DNA of 64,000 nucleotides from contig NZ_JSEE01000001.1 of the NCBI RefSeq assembly GCF_001625355.1, positions 124,001-188,000 on the forward strand, read 5' to 3'. This DNA comes from Marinomonas sp. TW1 (GTDB lineage: Bacteria; Pseudomonadota; Gammaproteobacteria; Pseudomonadales; Marinomonadaceae). Position numbers and translations under genes: made by a program. The notes under the pieces were generated by a model. The model ran no database searches. It worked only from the letters and a program-made list of their open reading frames with translations, and had not been told where the DNA came from. Of this stretch, positions 26,295-35,320 are shown piece after piece; the stretch's first letter is position 1, and each line of letters opens with the position of its first letter.

Positions 26295-27656
26295 TTATCG
26301 TGTACCTTGACGAGCTAAACCTTGCCCCGTAAAAGTACTGGTTGGAAAACGCTCAACGGGAATACGTTGTGCGCCCTTGCCATTCATGATGTTTGCCACG
26401 TAGGCCTCATTAGAAAGCAAGTTGTAGAAACCAAAGGTTTGCGGAATTGTCCCTGGGTAATCAGGCATGATGTAGTTAAACTGCCATAAGGTTTTCCAAA
26501 GATCGCCATTGGAATCCCAGCGGTCGCCTAACGTTGCCTGCCAAGTATCTTCATCTAGATAATATTTACTGCGTACGGCTGGATGGCGTTTGCCTTCAGC
26601 AAGCGTTGCTTCCACTTCCCAAACGCGATGCAATTCCCAACGTACAGTGTCTGGGTTCAAATGATTGCCAGTAATAAGCTGATCATCTGGGTATTGTAAG
26701 AAGCGATTTTCATTGTAAGGAATCAGAATTTCTTTCTTACCCAACAACTTCCAGTTAAATAAATCGGTACGTCCAGAAAACACGCTCAACTCATCAAATG
26801 ACATCAAACCGGCCGTTGCTGGGGTTGGTGTATCACAACACGCATTCGGCAACTTACGCACACGACGTTGACCCGTTAAATAGACATAGGACTTCGCTTT
26901 ATCGGCTTCTAAGTTGTTACGTCCGACAATGCGCTCACCGGCACGTATTGGTGGCCCTACGTTTTCAAGGTTGATTTCCCAAAAGTAGCCATCAAAGTCT
27001 TCACTTGAGCCATCATCAAAGTAATAAGGCATTTGGTTTTTCAGTATGCCATCCGTGGTCAAAACAACGTTACCATTAGAGGTAATTTGATATTGGTTCA
27101 GCTTGGTTTCCCAGCTCACCCCCTTCCAAGATAAAACATGATTTTTCATCGCCTCTAGACCATTTTGTGGAATAGGGAAAGGAATACCGCCATAGGCACC
27201 ACTTAAATCATGGCCATTAAGCTTTGCTTTCAAGGCATTCTGCACAGTGAAGTCGTACACCCACTTAGGTGCCGTTGCCGTTCGATGCGTTGGATAAACA
27301 TCAAGACGATACGTATCGGGATACTTTTGCAGCATCGCCTTAACACCGTCCGTTAGCTTGTCCGAATACTGTTCCATATTCGCAGCAGTAACTGTGTACA
27401 AAGGTTTTTCATTGGCATAAGGGTCTAGACGATTCCCACCCAACACTTGACCAGGAATCGGATCATTAAAACCACCCGTCCAAGCCGGAATAGAGCCATC
27501 AGCGTTACCCGCTTTTTCCCCGCCAAAAGGCGTCAAATCCGCCCCTAAACGAGCCGCTTGCTCTGGACTCACCGCGGCATGACTTAGCGAAGACAGGCAG
27601 CTGATCGCTGTTGTCGTTAAAAGCGTACTAAGAAAATGTTTTTTATTGTTATGCAT
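26295..27656 (-). CDS. DUF1329 periplasmic/outer-membrane-associated protein
   Basis: The second ATG (27656) has GGAG at ideal distance, seven bases; an ATG two codons earlier is too close to it. The 453-residue product has a signal peptide (FLSTLLTTTAISCLSSLSHAA) and the DUF1329 opening P-E-Q-A-A-R-L-G-x-D-L-T-P-x-G-x-E-x-A-G-N. The family has a LolA/LolB-like lipid-binding fold and nearly always accompanies a DUF1302 gene, as here (16 bases upstream). It is a presumed carrier for hydrophobic ligands in the periplasm. Confidence 0.88.
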   Translation of the reverse strand: MHNNKKHFLSTLLTTTAISCLSSLSHAAVSPEQAARLGADLTPFGGEKAGNADGSIPAWTGGFNDPIPGQVLGGNRLDPYANEKPLYTVTAANMEQYSDKLTDGVKAMLQKYPDTYRLDVYPTHRTATAPKWVYDFTVQNALKAKLNGHDLSGAYGGIPFPIPQNGLEAMKNHVLSWKGVSWETKLNQYQITSNGNVVLTTDGILKNQMPYYFDDGSSEDFDGYFWEINLENVGPPIRAGERIVGRNNLEADKAKSYVYLTGQRRVRKLPNACCDTPTPATAGLMSFDELSVFSGRTDLFNWKLLGKKEILIPYNENRFLQYPDDQLITGNHLNPDTVRWELHRVWEVEATLAEGKRHPAVRSKYYLDEDTWQATLGDRWDSNGDLWKTLWQFNYIMPDYPGTIPQTFGFYNLLSNEAYVANIMNGKGAQRIPVERFPTSTFTGQGLARQGTR

Positions 27657-27672
27657 TGTCATTCTCCAAAAA

Positions 27673-29319
27673 TTAAAAGGTGGTGCTTACAGAAGCGGAG
27701 ATAAAGTTACGATCTTTTAAAGATTGCTTGTATGTGCCGTTACTTTGCTCGTCACCATCACCATTTACATCTCGACGAAGAGTAAGAGGACCTTCTTCAC
27801 CATAAAATGCTTTATAACTTAATGATGCTTTCCATTTATTTAAATACACGGCCTTCACGCCAATGTTCACATCTCCACCACCATCAACCCCGAATGCAGG
27901 GCCTATTGCGGAAGACTTACCCCAAGTATGGCTTGCACCAATTGATGGCGTTAGATCTAAACCATCAAAAACCTGACGATAGGTTGCGTTATAAACCACC
28001 CTCATACTGACGGCCGATTTATCGGAATATTCATTCAGTTTTTCTTCATTCGCTGTCGTTTTAACCCGCGTATTCCATGCGATTTCACCTAGGAAAGAAG
28101 CTTCTTGTGAAATGAAACTTGGCACGTTAGCCAACCAGTTAAACTGAGCATGGGCCGTCTCACCAACAGCATAAGCCAAGTTTCCATCATCATGACCCGT
28201 TCGAGCGGTACCGGCATCCGTTTGCGTTCTACTTGCTAATGGTGCGTTACGACGATAAGACATCTCGCCCGCTAAACTCCATCGACCGACCGTTTTGGCC
28301 ATACTGAAGCCATAAGCCTCAATTCCTTCCGCATATACCCATCTGTAGTCAGCCGCTGTCGGTCCTGGAAAAGCGACACGGTTAATTAGGTTGCTTGGGC
28401 CGGTCGCATGATAACGAGTTGCATACAGACCAAAGTCGGTATCGATATCGTAATCACTCCAACTAAGCTTCAAACCGTATTGGCCTGAATCGGATGCTTC
28501 TATATCATCAATCTTATTAAACGTTCCTACACCACCATGAAGGGTTTCTCCCCCCAATGTATCCCCAGGAGACAAATAAGCACCCGCAGGAAGAAGGCGA
28601 GATTTTTCCCACTCATAACCGACATAAGCCCCTATGGAAGCCGTTTCAGAGATAGGAATATCAACAGAGACCTTACCGGTTGGCATCATGGTTTCTTTAA
28701 AAGTAGAGTTAGGTACAGCGGCCAGCTTCACCACATCGACAGGGCCATTACCACCAGCGATACCGTTACCACCGAAGAACAAGCTTTCGCCCCATAAAAG
28801 GCTATGGCGACCTACTCGTATCGTGCCATCCATACCGTCCATTACGGGAAAGCGACCATAAACAAAGGCATCGAGAATCTCGACATCTCCTCCCATCACG
28901 TCTTTGGCTTCATCAGAAAATTCGTCAGAAGCACCAACATGGTTTGACGCACCAGTGGTATTGTCGTTTTTCTGGTGATAGACATCGTCATACCAACCAG
29001 CTGCACTGATACGAGCCCCATAAGTATCTTTATAGGAAATATCTAACTCCGTGAGGAGATCTAGACGATTAGAAACCAACCCCTTATCGAAGTTGTTATC
29101 ACCATCGTTCAGGTTTTCAGTATCCGCACCTGGGCCTGCTAAGCCAGCTGAACGATCTTTAGTCCGGAAAGCGGTACTGTATTTGAGGGTATTGTCTAAA
29201 CTTAATCTGATATCGGAATTACCAGTATCAATATTGAATGCATAGACAGAGCTAGCGCTTGAAGCAATTGCTAAAGCAACCACCTTCAAACGAAATGGCG
29301 TTGAATTGATTATTTTCAC
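27673..29319 (-). CDS. DUF1302 outer-membrane beta-barrel protein
   Basis: 548 residues from a GTG start at 29319 with GAGGAAG at proper distance. The signal peptide is VALAIASSASSVYA, then FNIDTGNSDIRLSLDNTLKYSTAFR. Alternating beta-strand pattern throughout and a terminal aromatic residue (STTF) mark an outer-membrane barrel of the DUF1302 family. It is the first gene of the DUF1302-DUF1329-hydrolase-dioxygenase run and divergent from the LysR gene at 29466. Confidence 0.88.
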   Translation of the reverse strand: MKIINSTPFRLKVVALAIASSASSVYAFNIDTGNSDIRLSLDNTLKYSTAFRTKDRSAGLAGPGADTENLNDGDNNFDKGLVSNRLDLLTELDISYKDTYGARISAAGWYDDVYHQKNDNTTGASNHVGASDEFSDEAKDVMGGDVEILDAFVYGRFPVMDGMDGTIRVGRHSLLWGESLFFGGNGIAGGNGPVDVVKLAAVPNSTFKETMMPTGKVSVDIPISETASIGAYVGYEWEKSRLLPAGAYLSPGDTLGGETLHGGVGTFNKIDDIEASDSGQYGLKLSWSDYDIDTDFGLYATRYHATGPSNLINRVAFPGPTAADYRWVYAEGIEAYGFSMAKTVGRWSLAGEMSYRRNAPLASRTQTDAGTARTGHDDGNLAYAVGETAHAQFNWLANVPSFISQEASFLGEIAWNTRVKTTANEEKLNEYSDKSAVSMRVVYNATYRQVFDGLDLTPSIGASHTWGKSSAIGPAFGVDGGGDVNIGVKAVYLNKWKASLSYKAFYGEEGPLTLRRDVNGDGDEQSNGTYKQSLKDRNFISASVSTTF

Positions 29320-29360
29320 TTGTTCTTCCTCTAAGGTTTTATTTTTATCTTTAAGAACAA
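29320..29360. promoter_or_regulatory. Inverted repeat in the DUF1302 leader
   Basis: TTGTTCTT (29320-29327) pairs with AAGAACAA (29353-29360). The left arm covers the DUF1302 ribosome site, so an mRNA hairpin could mask it; it could equally be an operator in the divergent region. Confidence 0.35.
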
Positions 29361-29465
29361 ACTCAATGTAAATTACTGCAACCGTTCAGAAAAACCCTTT
29401 AAACTGAATCAACCATTCGATACCATCGAACAATAAAACAAAAACAATAATGATGAGGGATTTTT

Positions 29466-30380
29466 ATGCGCTTTAAAAAGCTAGACCTAAACCTATTGGT
29501 GGCATTGGACACTCTACTCACCGAACAAAGCATCACAAAAGGGGCAAAACAACTGAATATGAGCCCCTCTGCCTTGAGCAACTCTCTCTCAAGATTACGA
29601 GACTATTTTGAAGACGATCTGCTGACCCAGATCGGAAGAAGAATGGTCGTCACACCACTCGGTGAAAGTTTAAAAGTTCATGTGCGTAACGCTCTGTATA
29701 ACATCGAAAGTACCATACTGGTCCAACCCAGCTTTAACCCACAAACCACAGATCGAATATTTAGTATTTTTTGCTCTGATTACACCCTAACCGTGCTGGC
29801 CCCCCATGCATTAGAAATCGTCGGCAAACAGAAGAGCACAGCCCGCTTTCAGTTTTTAGCGCAAGTAGAAAACCCAGATGAACAACTAGAACAAGGTAAA
29901 GCCGACTTATTAATCATTCCATCTGATTTTGTGTCACCCCAGCATCCGAGTGAAATCCTTCATGAAGAAGAGTTTGTTGCCGTTGTTTGGAAGCATAGCC
30001 AAATTGCGCAAGGCGAGCTCACCGCGGAAAAATACACAGAAGCCGGCCATGTTCTTATGCGCCCTGCCACCATTAAAAAAGATTTTTTTGAAACCGTCTT
30101 TGCGCAAAAATATGGCATTCGACGTCGTTTAATTGCCACGACAGCAAGCTTTGCCTCGTTACCGGCACTGGTCATTGGTTCAGAAAACATCGCCACCATA
30201 CACGCCAGACTGGCAACAAAAATGGCCAAGGTATGGCCACTTAAAATTTTGCCATTACCCTTTGACGTTCAACCAATGAAACAGTGTGTTCAATGGCATC
30301 AATACAGAAATAATGATGAAGGTCTGATGTGGCTTATTAATGTCTTAAAAGAAGCCACCATCAATATGGAAACGGAATAA
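29466..30380 (+). CDS. LysR-family regulator, NodD-like group
   Basis: 304 residues, MRFKKLDLNLLVALDTLL, HTH SITKGAKQLNMSPSALSNSLSRLRDYF (about 23-49), PBP2 domain ending GLMWLINVLKEA. GAGGG lies about seven bases before the ATG. The third NodD-like paralogue in the window. Divergent from the DUF1302 operon across 146 bp, which it probably activates. Confidence 0.9.
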   Translation: MRFKKLDLNLLVALDTLLTEQSITKGAKQLNMSPSALSNSLSRLRDYFEDDLLTQIGRRMVVTPLGESLKVHVRNALYNIESTILVQPSFNPQTTDRIFSIFCSDYTLTVLAPHALEIVGKQKSTARFQFLAQVENPDEQLEQGKADLLIIPSDFVSPQHPSEILHEEEFVAVVWKHSQIAQGELTAEKYTEAGHVLMRPATIKKDFFETVFAQKYGIRRRLIATTASFASLPALVIGSENIATIHARLATKMAKVWPLKILPLPFDVQPMKQCVQWHQYRNNDEGLMWLINVLKEATINMETE

Positions 30381-30398
30381 TAGACAAGCTAGAAGCCT

Positions 30399-30445
30399 GT
30401 TACCGTGGTATGAATTCCAAGCACCCTGCCACATACCATGGTAAC
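30399..30445. terminator. Hairpin after the LysR gene
   Basis: GTTACCGTGGTATG (30399-30412) and CATACCATGGTAAC (30432-30445) pair over 14 positions with one mismatch. It starts 19 bases after the stop. No T run, so termination is not certain. Confidence 0.5.
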
Positions 30446-30479
30446 GGTTAACACAAAGCAGCATAGTACTGGGAATAGA

Positions 30480-30680
30480 CTAGCAGTTAATGTTCAATCG
30501 CTCATTCGTCCTATATTGGCTAGGGGTCACACAAAAATCCCCTTTAAATGCTCGAGTGAGCGCGCTTGAATAGCCCTCCGACTCAAACCTATACCTTGTG
30601 CGACTCAATCCAGATCCACTGGATAACCGCTATTCAATAAGGTCAAAAGACGGTTATAGACGACAAAAGAAAATGAACGG
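30480..30680 (-). pseudogene. Decayed AraC-family regulator (C-terminal part)
   Basis: The minus strand reads FVVYNRLLTLLNSGYPVDLD, a TGA, VAQGIG, a frameshift, then FESEGYSSALTRAFKGDF followed by VTPSQYR, a few residues and TAG. This is the HTH tail of an AraC-family protein broken by one in-frame stop and one frameshift. No intact N-terminus is visible. The rest of the 540-bp gap up to 30919 holds only a doubtful 33-codon frame. Confidence 0.8.
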
Positions 30681-30785
30681 TAACTATTTCTAGGGGGCTG
30701 GTGTCAAGGCTCTTGTCATGCTGTGTATTGCCGCGGCCACAATAAGAAAAGGGGACTGATCTAGCCCCCTACTATTTAAAACGTC

Positions 30786-30887
30786 TTATTTGCCAGACAA
30801 GTTGCCAAAGCCTTTGATTAGCCTCCTATAAAGAGGCCATAAATACGCTGCTATGATTGCGTAAGAAGCAAGCATAGGGATGTCCAT
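30786..30887 (-). CDS. Possible 33-aa membrane peptide
   Basis: MDIPMLASYAIIAAYLWPLY then RRLIKGFGNLSGK, TAA. One hydrophobic segment followed by positive residues looks like a single-span membrane peptide. It lies just downstream of the sulfatase-maturase gene on the same strand, but no ribosome site is visible, so it may be chance. Confidence 0.2.
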   Translation of the reverse strand: MDIPMLASYAIIAAYLWPLYRRLIKGFGNLSGK

Positions 30888-30919
30888 TGCACCGCATTGT
30901 GAATACAATCACCCCCTGT

Positions 30920-32143
30920 TCACGCGTAAAATCTTCGCTTAATCTCTTGTTTTACCTTCTTGATGGGCAATTGATGACTCAATAAACCTAATGTTTCGTT
31001 CATTTTAGGCAACGCATGTGAAAAGTGGGATTTAAAGCCATCACACAGATAGTTGCGATTCAATAAACCATCACTAGACGACTCAAACCGATGTTTTGGA
31101 CACCCCCCATGACACACTGATCGCACGTCACATTGATGACAATCCACGCTGATGTTCGTTAACTTATCTTGGCCAAACTGACGATTTTGAGGCAAATTCA
31201 CCAAATCAATTAGTGATGTGTCATTCACATTGCCCAATTTATGCTCTGGATAAACATAGTGATCACAAGAATACACGTCGCCATTCGACTCCATGGCCAC
31301 ACTGCTGCCACAAGTTTCATTGAACACACAAGCGCCCGGTCGACCTGCCAACTGGCTCATGGTTTGCTCAAAATTCATCACGAAAATTTTTCCGAGATCA
31401 TTTTGAATCCAATGGTCAAAAATCGTATTTAAGAATTTGCCATAAGCTTTGGCTGGAACCGACCACTCCGCTAGGTTTGATTCACCATCAAACGTGGGCT
31501 GTATCAGAGTTAAACCATCCTCATCTGGCATAATGGACTTACGCTCAACTAAAGGAATAAATTGCATGTACTGGCTGCCAATACGTTTTAAAAACGCATA
31601 AACATTGAGCGGACGCTTGACGTTCTCGGCGTTCACTACCGTTAAGGTATTAAAATCGACGCCGTGTTTCTTCAGCAGAGCAAGACCTTTTAACGTATCA
31701 TCGAATGTGCTTTTTCCTTTACGAGAAAGTCGATAAGTATCGTTGCTTATACGGTCACCATCAATTGAAACACCGATCAAAAATTGATGTTCCTTCAAAA
31801 AAACCGCCCATTCTTCATCCAATAAGGTCGCATTGGTTTGCAGCGAATTGGTGATGGTTTTATAACCTTGATACTGTTGTTGGTACACAATGACTTGGCG
31901 GAAAAACGCCACCCCTAGAAGGGTGGGCTCACCACCTTGCCAAACAAAATCGATCACATCGCTCTTTTGCGATTGGATTTGATCACGAATGTAATTCTCC
32001 AGTGTCGTATTGTTCATACGCCATTGCTTTTTTCTATCTGGATAAAGATGCTCTTTCTCCAGATAGAAACAATAAGTACAGTCAATATTACAGACAGAGC
32101 TACTTGGCTTAGCCATCACACCAAAGTTGTTAATTCGATCCAT
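30920..32143 (-). CDS. Anaerobic sulfatase-maturating enzyme (radical SAM, SPASM domain)
   Basis: 407 residues. The radical-SAM motif is C18-x3-C22-x2-C25, followed by GGEPTLLG. The C-terminal SPASM region has further cysteines (CVFNETCG, CDHY, CHQCDVRSVCHGGCPKHRF) for two auxiliary Fe-S clusters. This is the layout of anSME/AslB-type enzymes that oxidise the active-site Cys or Ser of sulfatases to formylglycine. The target sulfatase gene is directly upstream (32 bases). Confidence 0.92.
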   Translation of the reverse strand: MDRINNFGVMAKPSSSVCNIDCTYCFYLEKEHLYPDRKKQWRMNNTTLENYIRDQIQSQKSDVIDFVWQGGEPTLLGVAFFRQVIVYQQQYQGYKTITNSLQTNATLLDEEWAVFLKEHQFLIGVSIDGDRISNDTYRLSRKGKSTFDDTLKGLALLKKHGVDFNTLTVVNAENVKRPLNVYAFLKRIGSQYMQFIPLVERKSIMPDEDGLTLIQPTFDGESNLAEWSVPAKAYGKFLNTIFDHWIQNDLGKIFVMNFEQTMSQLAGRPGACVFNETCGSSVAMESNGDVYSCDHYVYPEHKLGNVNDTSLIDLVNLPQNRQFGQDKLTNISVDCHQCDVRSVCHGGCPKHRFESSSDGLLNRNYLCDGFKSHFSHALPKMNETLGLLSHQLPIKKVKQEIKRRFYA

Positions 32144-32175
32144 TACAGTCGCTCCACAAAAATCATTACCTCTAT

Positions 32176-34026
32176 CTATCGACCATTCGCAGAAGACGCT
32201 CCTTCAATGACCTTGTTCTGAAGAACGTATTCTCTAAAATCACTTTTTAGCTGTCTTACTATTTTTGGATGCTGAGCCGATACATCCTTTGTTTCACCGC
32301 GATCCTTCGACAAGTCATACAGTGCCCACGGCACATCTTTCCTGAATACTGGGACTTTCCCCATAGAAGCTTGCTGACTTAACTTCCAATTATCTCGAAC
32401 CACATAACTTGCGCCCATTAACTCATCCGCCAAGACGGCTCCTTTAGGATGAACACTAGAGAAGGCGTCTTTTTGCTCTAGAGCTGGTAAAAATGACACG
32501 CCTCTAGATTGATAAATGTCTTTACCCTTATAACGTGTACCCGGCATGGCAACACCTGCCATATTTAGCACAGTCGGCAAAATATCCGTCACCTGTAGTC
32601 GTGCTGGCGAAAGGGGTCTTTGCTCTTTTTGACCATTTAATTTAACAATTAAAGGAGAAGCTGTTCCGCCTTCCGCCCCGGTAAAGCCCTTAAATAAACG
32701 GAAAGGTGCAGAGCCTACTTCTGCCCAGCGAGGGCCATAGGCGACAGCAGAACCCGCCTTCCCCATCGCTTCTAAAGAATTATCTACCTTAGTGCCCGGA
32801 ATAGGAAACATGAAAGCCGGAGCCGCCTCGGCACCATTGTCCGACATGAACATGATCACAGTATTGTCATACTCACCAATGTCTTTTAGATGAGCCACCA
32901 ATCGACCAACATGGCGATCTAGATTACTGACCATGGCCGCATAAAGTTCCATCGACTTAGCTTCTCTCAGCTTTTCCTCTGGATTTAATTCATTCCAGTA
33001 TTTTGGTCCAATAGCCCCCGTATTCGGTTCACTCACGTTTGCCAATAGTCCCAAGGACTTCATTTTAGCCAAGCGGCGCGCTTTGATGACATCATAGCCT
33101 TCATCATAACGTCCTTTTTGCGCATCAATGTCCGCTTGAGGCGCTTGCAATGGCCAATGCGGTGCCGTATACGCGGCGTAAGCAAAGAAAGGCTTGCCAC
33201 TATCGCGGCTAGAGTCAATGTATTCAATCAGCTTATTGGTATAAAACTCGGTAGAGAAAAAATCTTTCGGCAGCTCTTTGGCTGGAAAAACACGATCATT
33301 CTCAGCGTAATGCACTATATCGAGAGGCGTTGGAGGTGTCGAGGGGGCAAAGTGTGCTCCCGCCCCTTCTATTAACGCATAGGACTTTTCAAAGCCGCGG
33401 GCATAAGGCAGTGCATCATGTTTAATATTGAGCCAAGTCCGGCGCTTTTTAGTCGGGGCTTTTACATCATAGGCCAGATGCCATTTCCCCACCATATAAG
33501 TATGGTAACCAGCATCGGACAACAACTCTGGCATGGTCGCTGTTTTATCGCTTAAGTGACCACTATAACCGTCTGGGATATTATCAAAATCATAAGTGTG
33601 CGCTTTTCCCCAAGGGGCATTGAGTGGCTTATTTTTGACTATATTAAGACCCACCACCTCTGCCATATTGCCAATACCCGATAAGTGATGATCGACTCCA
33701 GTCATCAAACTCGCTCGAGTTGGAGAACAAACTGACGCCACATGGAAATTAGTCATAATGCGACCTTGAGTCGCTAGGGCGTCAATATTAGGCGTGTTTA
33801 TTTCACTACCGAACGAGCTCAAATCTGAATAACCAAGGTCGTCGGCCATGACCAATAAAATATTGGGGCGTAAGTCTTTATTGGCATTTAGGGTATTTTG
33901 AGAAGAATCTGTTTGGGCGACAGCCGATGCACTTAATAGTGAGGCCGCAACAACACCTAGACACAAGTGAGGAACTTTGAATTTCAACAAGGTGCTCGCG
34001 CACTTGTCATGCAAGTGATCAATCAT
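32176..34026 (-). CDS. Exported arylsulfatase (Cys-type)
   Basis: The ATG at 34026 is preferred; a GTG four codons earlier is also open. 616 residues with a signal peptide (LCLGVVAASLLSASAVAQ). Sulfatase features: ILLVMADDLGYSD metal site, C100-S-P-T-R (formylglycine motif C-x-P-x-R), GKWHL, and MSDNGAE. It hydrolyses a sulfate ester in the periplasm after conversion of C100 by the maturase encoded next to it. Length and motifs fit AtsA-type arylsulfatases; the substrate is unknown. Confidence 0.92.
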   Translation of the reverse strand: MIDHLHDKCASTLLKFKVPHLCLGVVAASLLSASAVAQTDSSQNTLNANKDLRPNILLVMADDLGYSDLSSFGSEINTPNIDALATQGRIMTNFHVASVCSPTRASLMTGVDHHLSGIGNMAEVVGLNIVKNKPLNAPWGKAHTYDFDNIPDGYSGHLSDKTATMPELLSDAGYHTYMVGKWHLAYDVKAPTKKRRTWLNIKHDALPYARGFEKSYALIEGAGAHFAPSTPPTPLDIVHYAENDRVFPAKELPKDFFSTEFYTNKLIEYIDSSRDSGKPFFAYAAYTAPHWPLQAPQADIDAQKGRYDEGYDVIKARRLAKMKSLGLLANVSEPNTGAIGPKYWNELNPEEKLREAKSMELYAAMVSNLDRHVGRLVAHLKDIGEYDNTVIMFMSDNGAEAAPAFMFPIPGTKVDNSLEAMGKAGSAVAYGPRWAEVGSAPFRLFKGFTGAEGGTASPLIVKLNGQKEQRPLSPARLQVTDILPTVLNMAGVAMPGTRYKGKDIYQSRGVSFLPALEQKDAFSSVHPKGAVLADELMGASYVVRDNWKLSQQASMGKVPVFRKDVPWALYDLSKDRGETKDVSAQHPKIVRQLKSDFREYVLQNKVIEGASSANGR

Positions 34027-34181
34027 AGATACATCCACTAACTAAATATTATTTTTATTAATGACAAAGCTACCAGTAATTTGATTTCGATCAAGTCCTT
34101 TAAATTGAAACAATGTGTTTATGAAATCGAATGATAATGTAACAAAATATGGTTCATTCGATTAGCATGAAGGGATGATAG

Positions 34182-34733
34182 CTACTCTAGTCGCTCATTG
34201 AACGCGCAATGACAAGGCGCGAAAGCCTGTGTTGTATCAAGTATCGTTTCACCCTCAGCACATTCTAAAAGGTCTCGATCGGCACCAAATAACTCGGGGA
34301 GAAAACGCCCTAAACGGGTTAATCTAGGTTGATCGGATACTGGGCTGAGCATCAACAATTCCGTATCGTTTACCATTCCGCCATTGCGTTGAGTGAAGAG
34401 AACCGTAAAGCCCTCTTCTGTTTCAGGAAGCTTGCAAAAACCATAGAGATCAAGATTAGACGCCTCCAGCATTTGCTCACTAGTCTGATCATCGATCAAA
34501 CTCAAGGTCATTTTTTCATTGGGAATGCCCTTTAGAGACAATCGCAACGTTCGTGGCAAAGCATCACTATGGATTATGTACAAAGTGTCTTGATAAGGCA
34601 TCCAACGCTTTTCTAACGCAATTTGATTAACCTGATTCAACTGCAGCAATAGACGATTGGACTCAGAGCTAAAGGCGTTCACCGATAACGTAGTGCAACA
34701 AAACAATAGAAGAGATTGTATGATTCTATTCAT
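34182..34733 (-). CDS. Exported hypothetical protein, 183 aa
   Basis: The start at 34733 has GAGGG six bases upstream; an ATG two codons earlier is the alternative. A signal peptide (IIQSLLLFCCTTLSVNAF) is clear. The mature part has four cysteines in the second half (GFCKLP, LLECAEGE, APCHCAFN), suggesting disulfides in the periplasm. I do not recognise the family. It follows the unknown gene at 34743 by a few bases and may be co-transcribed with it; whether it relates to the sulfatase 150 bases on is unclear. Confidence 0.6.
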   Translation of the reverse strand: MNRIIQSLLLFCCTTLSVNAFSSESNRLLLQLNQVNQIALEKRWMPYQDTLYIIHSDALPRTLRLSLKGIPNEKMTLSLIDDQTSEQMLEASNLDLYGFCKLPETEEGFTVLFTQRNGGMVNDTELLMLSPVSDQPRLTRLGRFLPELFGADRDLLECAEGETILDTTQAFAPCHCAFNERLE

Positions 34734-34742
34734 CCTCATCCC

Positions 34743-35204
34743 TCATTCCTCATCTCTCACTGCAAGGGTGTTTTCATAGATCTTCGCCTGTTGAATCAGG
34801 TAATTTTCAATTTCTCGAACCGTCCCTAAGCCATAACCCTCTTCGTCCATTGTGGACTCACGGTAACGCGCCGCTAAATTCGCCATGTGTGGCAAGACTC
34901 GTTCAAAGTATCCCAATAATTCTTCGTCGTCCTGTATGCTAATAATGCTTTTACATTGCTGCGCGGCGGCCTCAACTTGCCAACCAACGTTTCCCCAATG
35001 ACTGGTATTTTGTTGCTTATTTTTGGCATCCTGAAACTGTCTGCTCAATAATGCCGTTATTCTAGCTTGCAGCACGTCTCGTGACATGGCGGCACTCATG
35101 GCTAAAGGATTGGAAAGGGTTTCATCACTTTCTCTACGATCACGCCAAGCCCCAGAAAACAAAGCCCGTTTTAGTTTAAAAATGTATTCAACTAAAGACA
35201 CCAT
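34743..35204 (-). CDS. Hypothetical protein, 153 aa
   Basis: ATG at 35204 with GGAGG-like sequence upstream. A soluble, mostly helical protein without signal peptide (MVSLVEYIFKLKRALFSGAWRDRR...), with a conserved-looking centre (WGNVGWQVEAAAQQCKSIISIQDDEELLGYFERVLP). Not recognised. It forms a pair with the exported protein at 34182. Confidence 0.6.
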   Translation of the reverse strand: MVSLVEYIFKLKRALFSGAWRDRRESDETLSNPLAMSAAMSRDVLQARITALLSRQFQDAKNKQQNTSHWGNVGWQVEAAAQQCKSIISIQDDEELLGYFERVLPHMANLAARYRESTMDEEGYGLGTVREIENYLIQQAKIYENTLAVRDEE

Positions 35205-35320
35205 AAGCCCCCTCCTTAATTAGACATTGACGCTAGTTTTAGAGTAAACGAGTCACAACCACAAGGAATTAAACTTTCAGCTTCAAAGTCCAAGCTGAGT
35301 TATGGACAGGTCTCGCTAAA

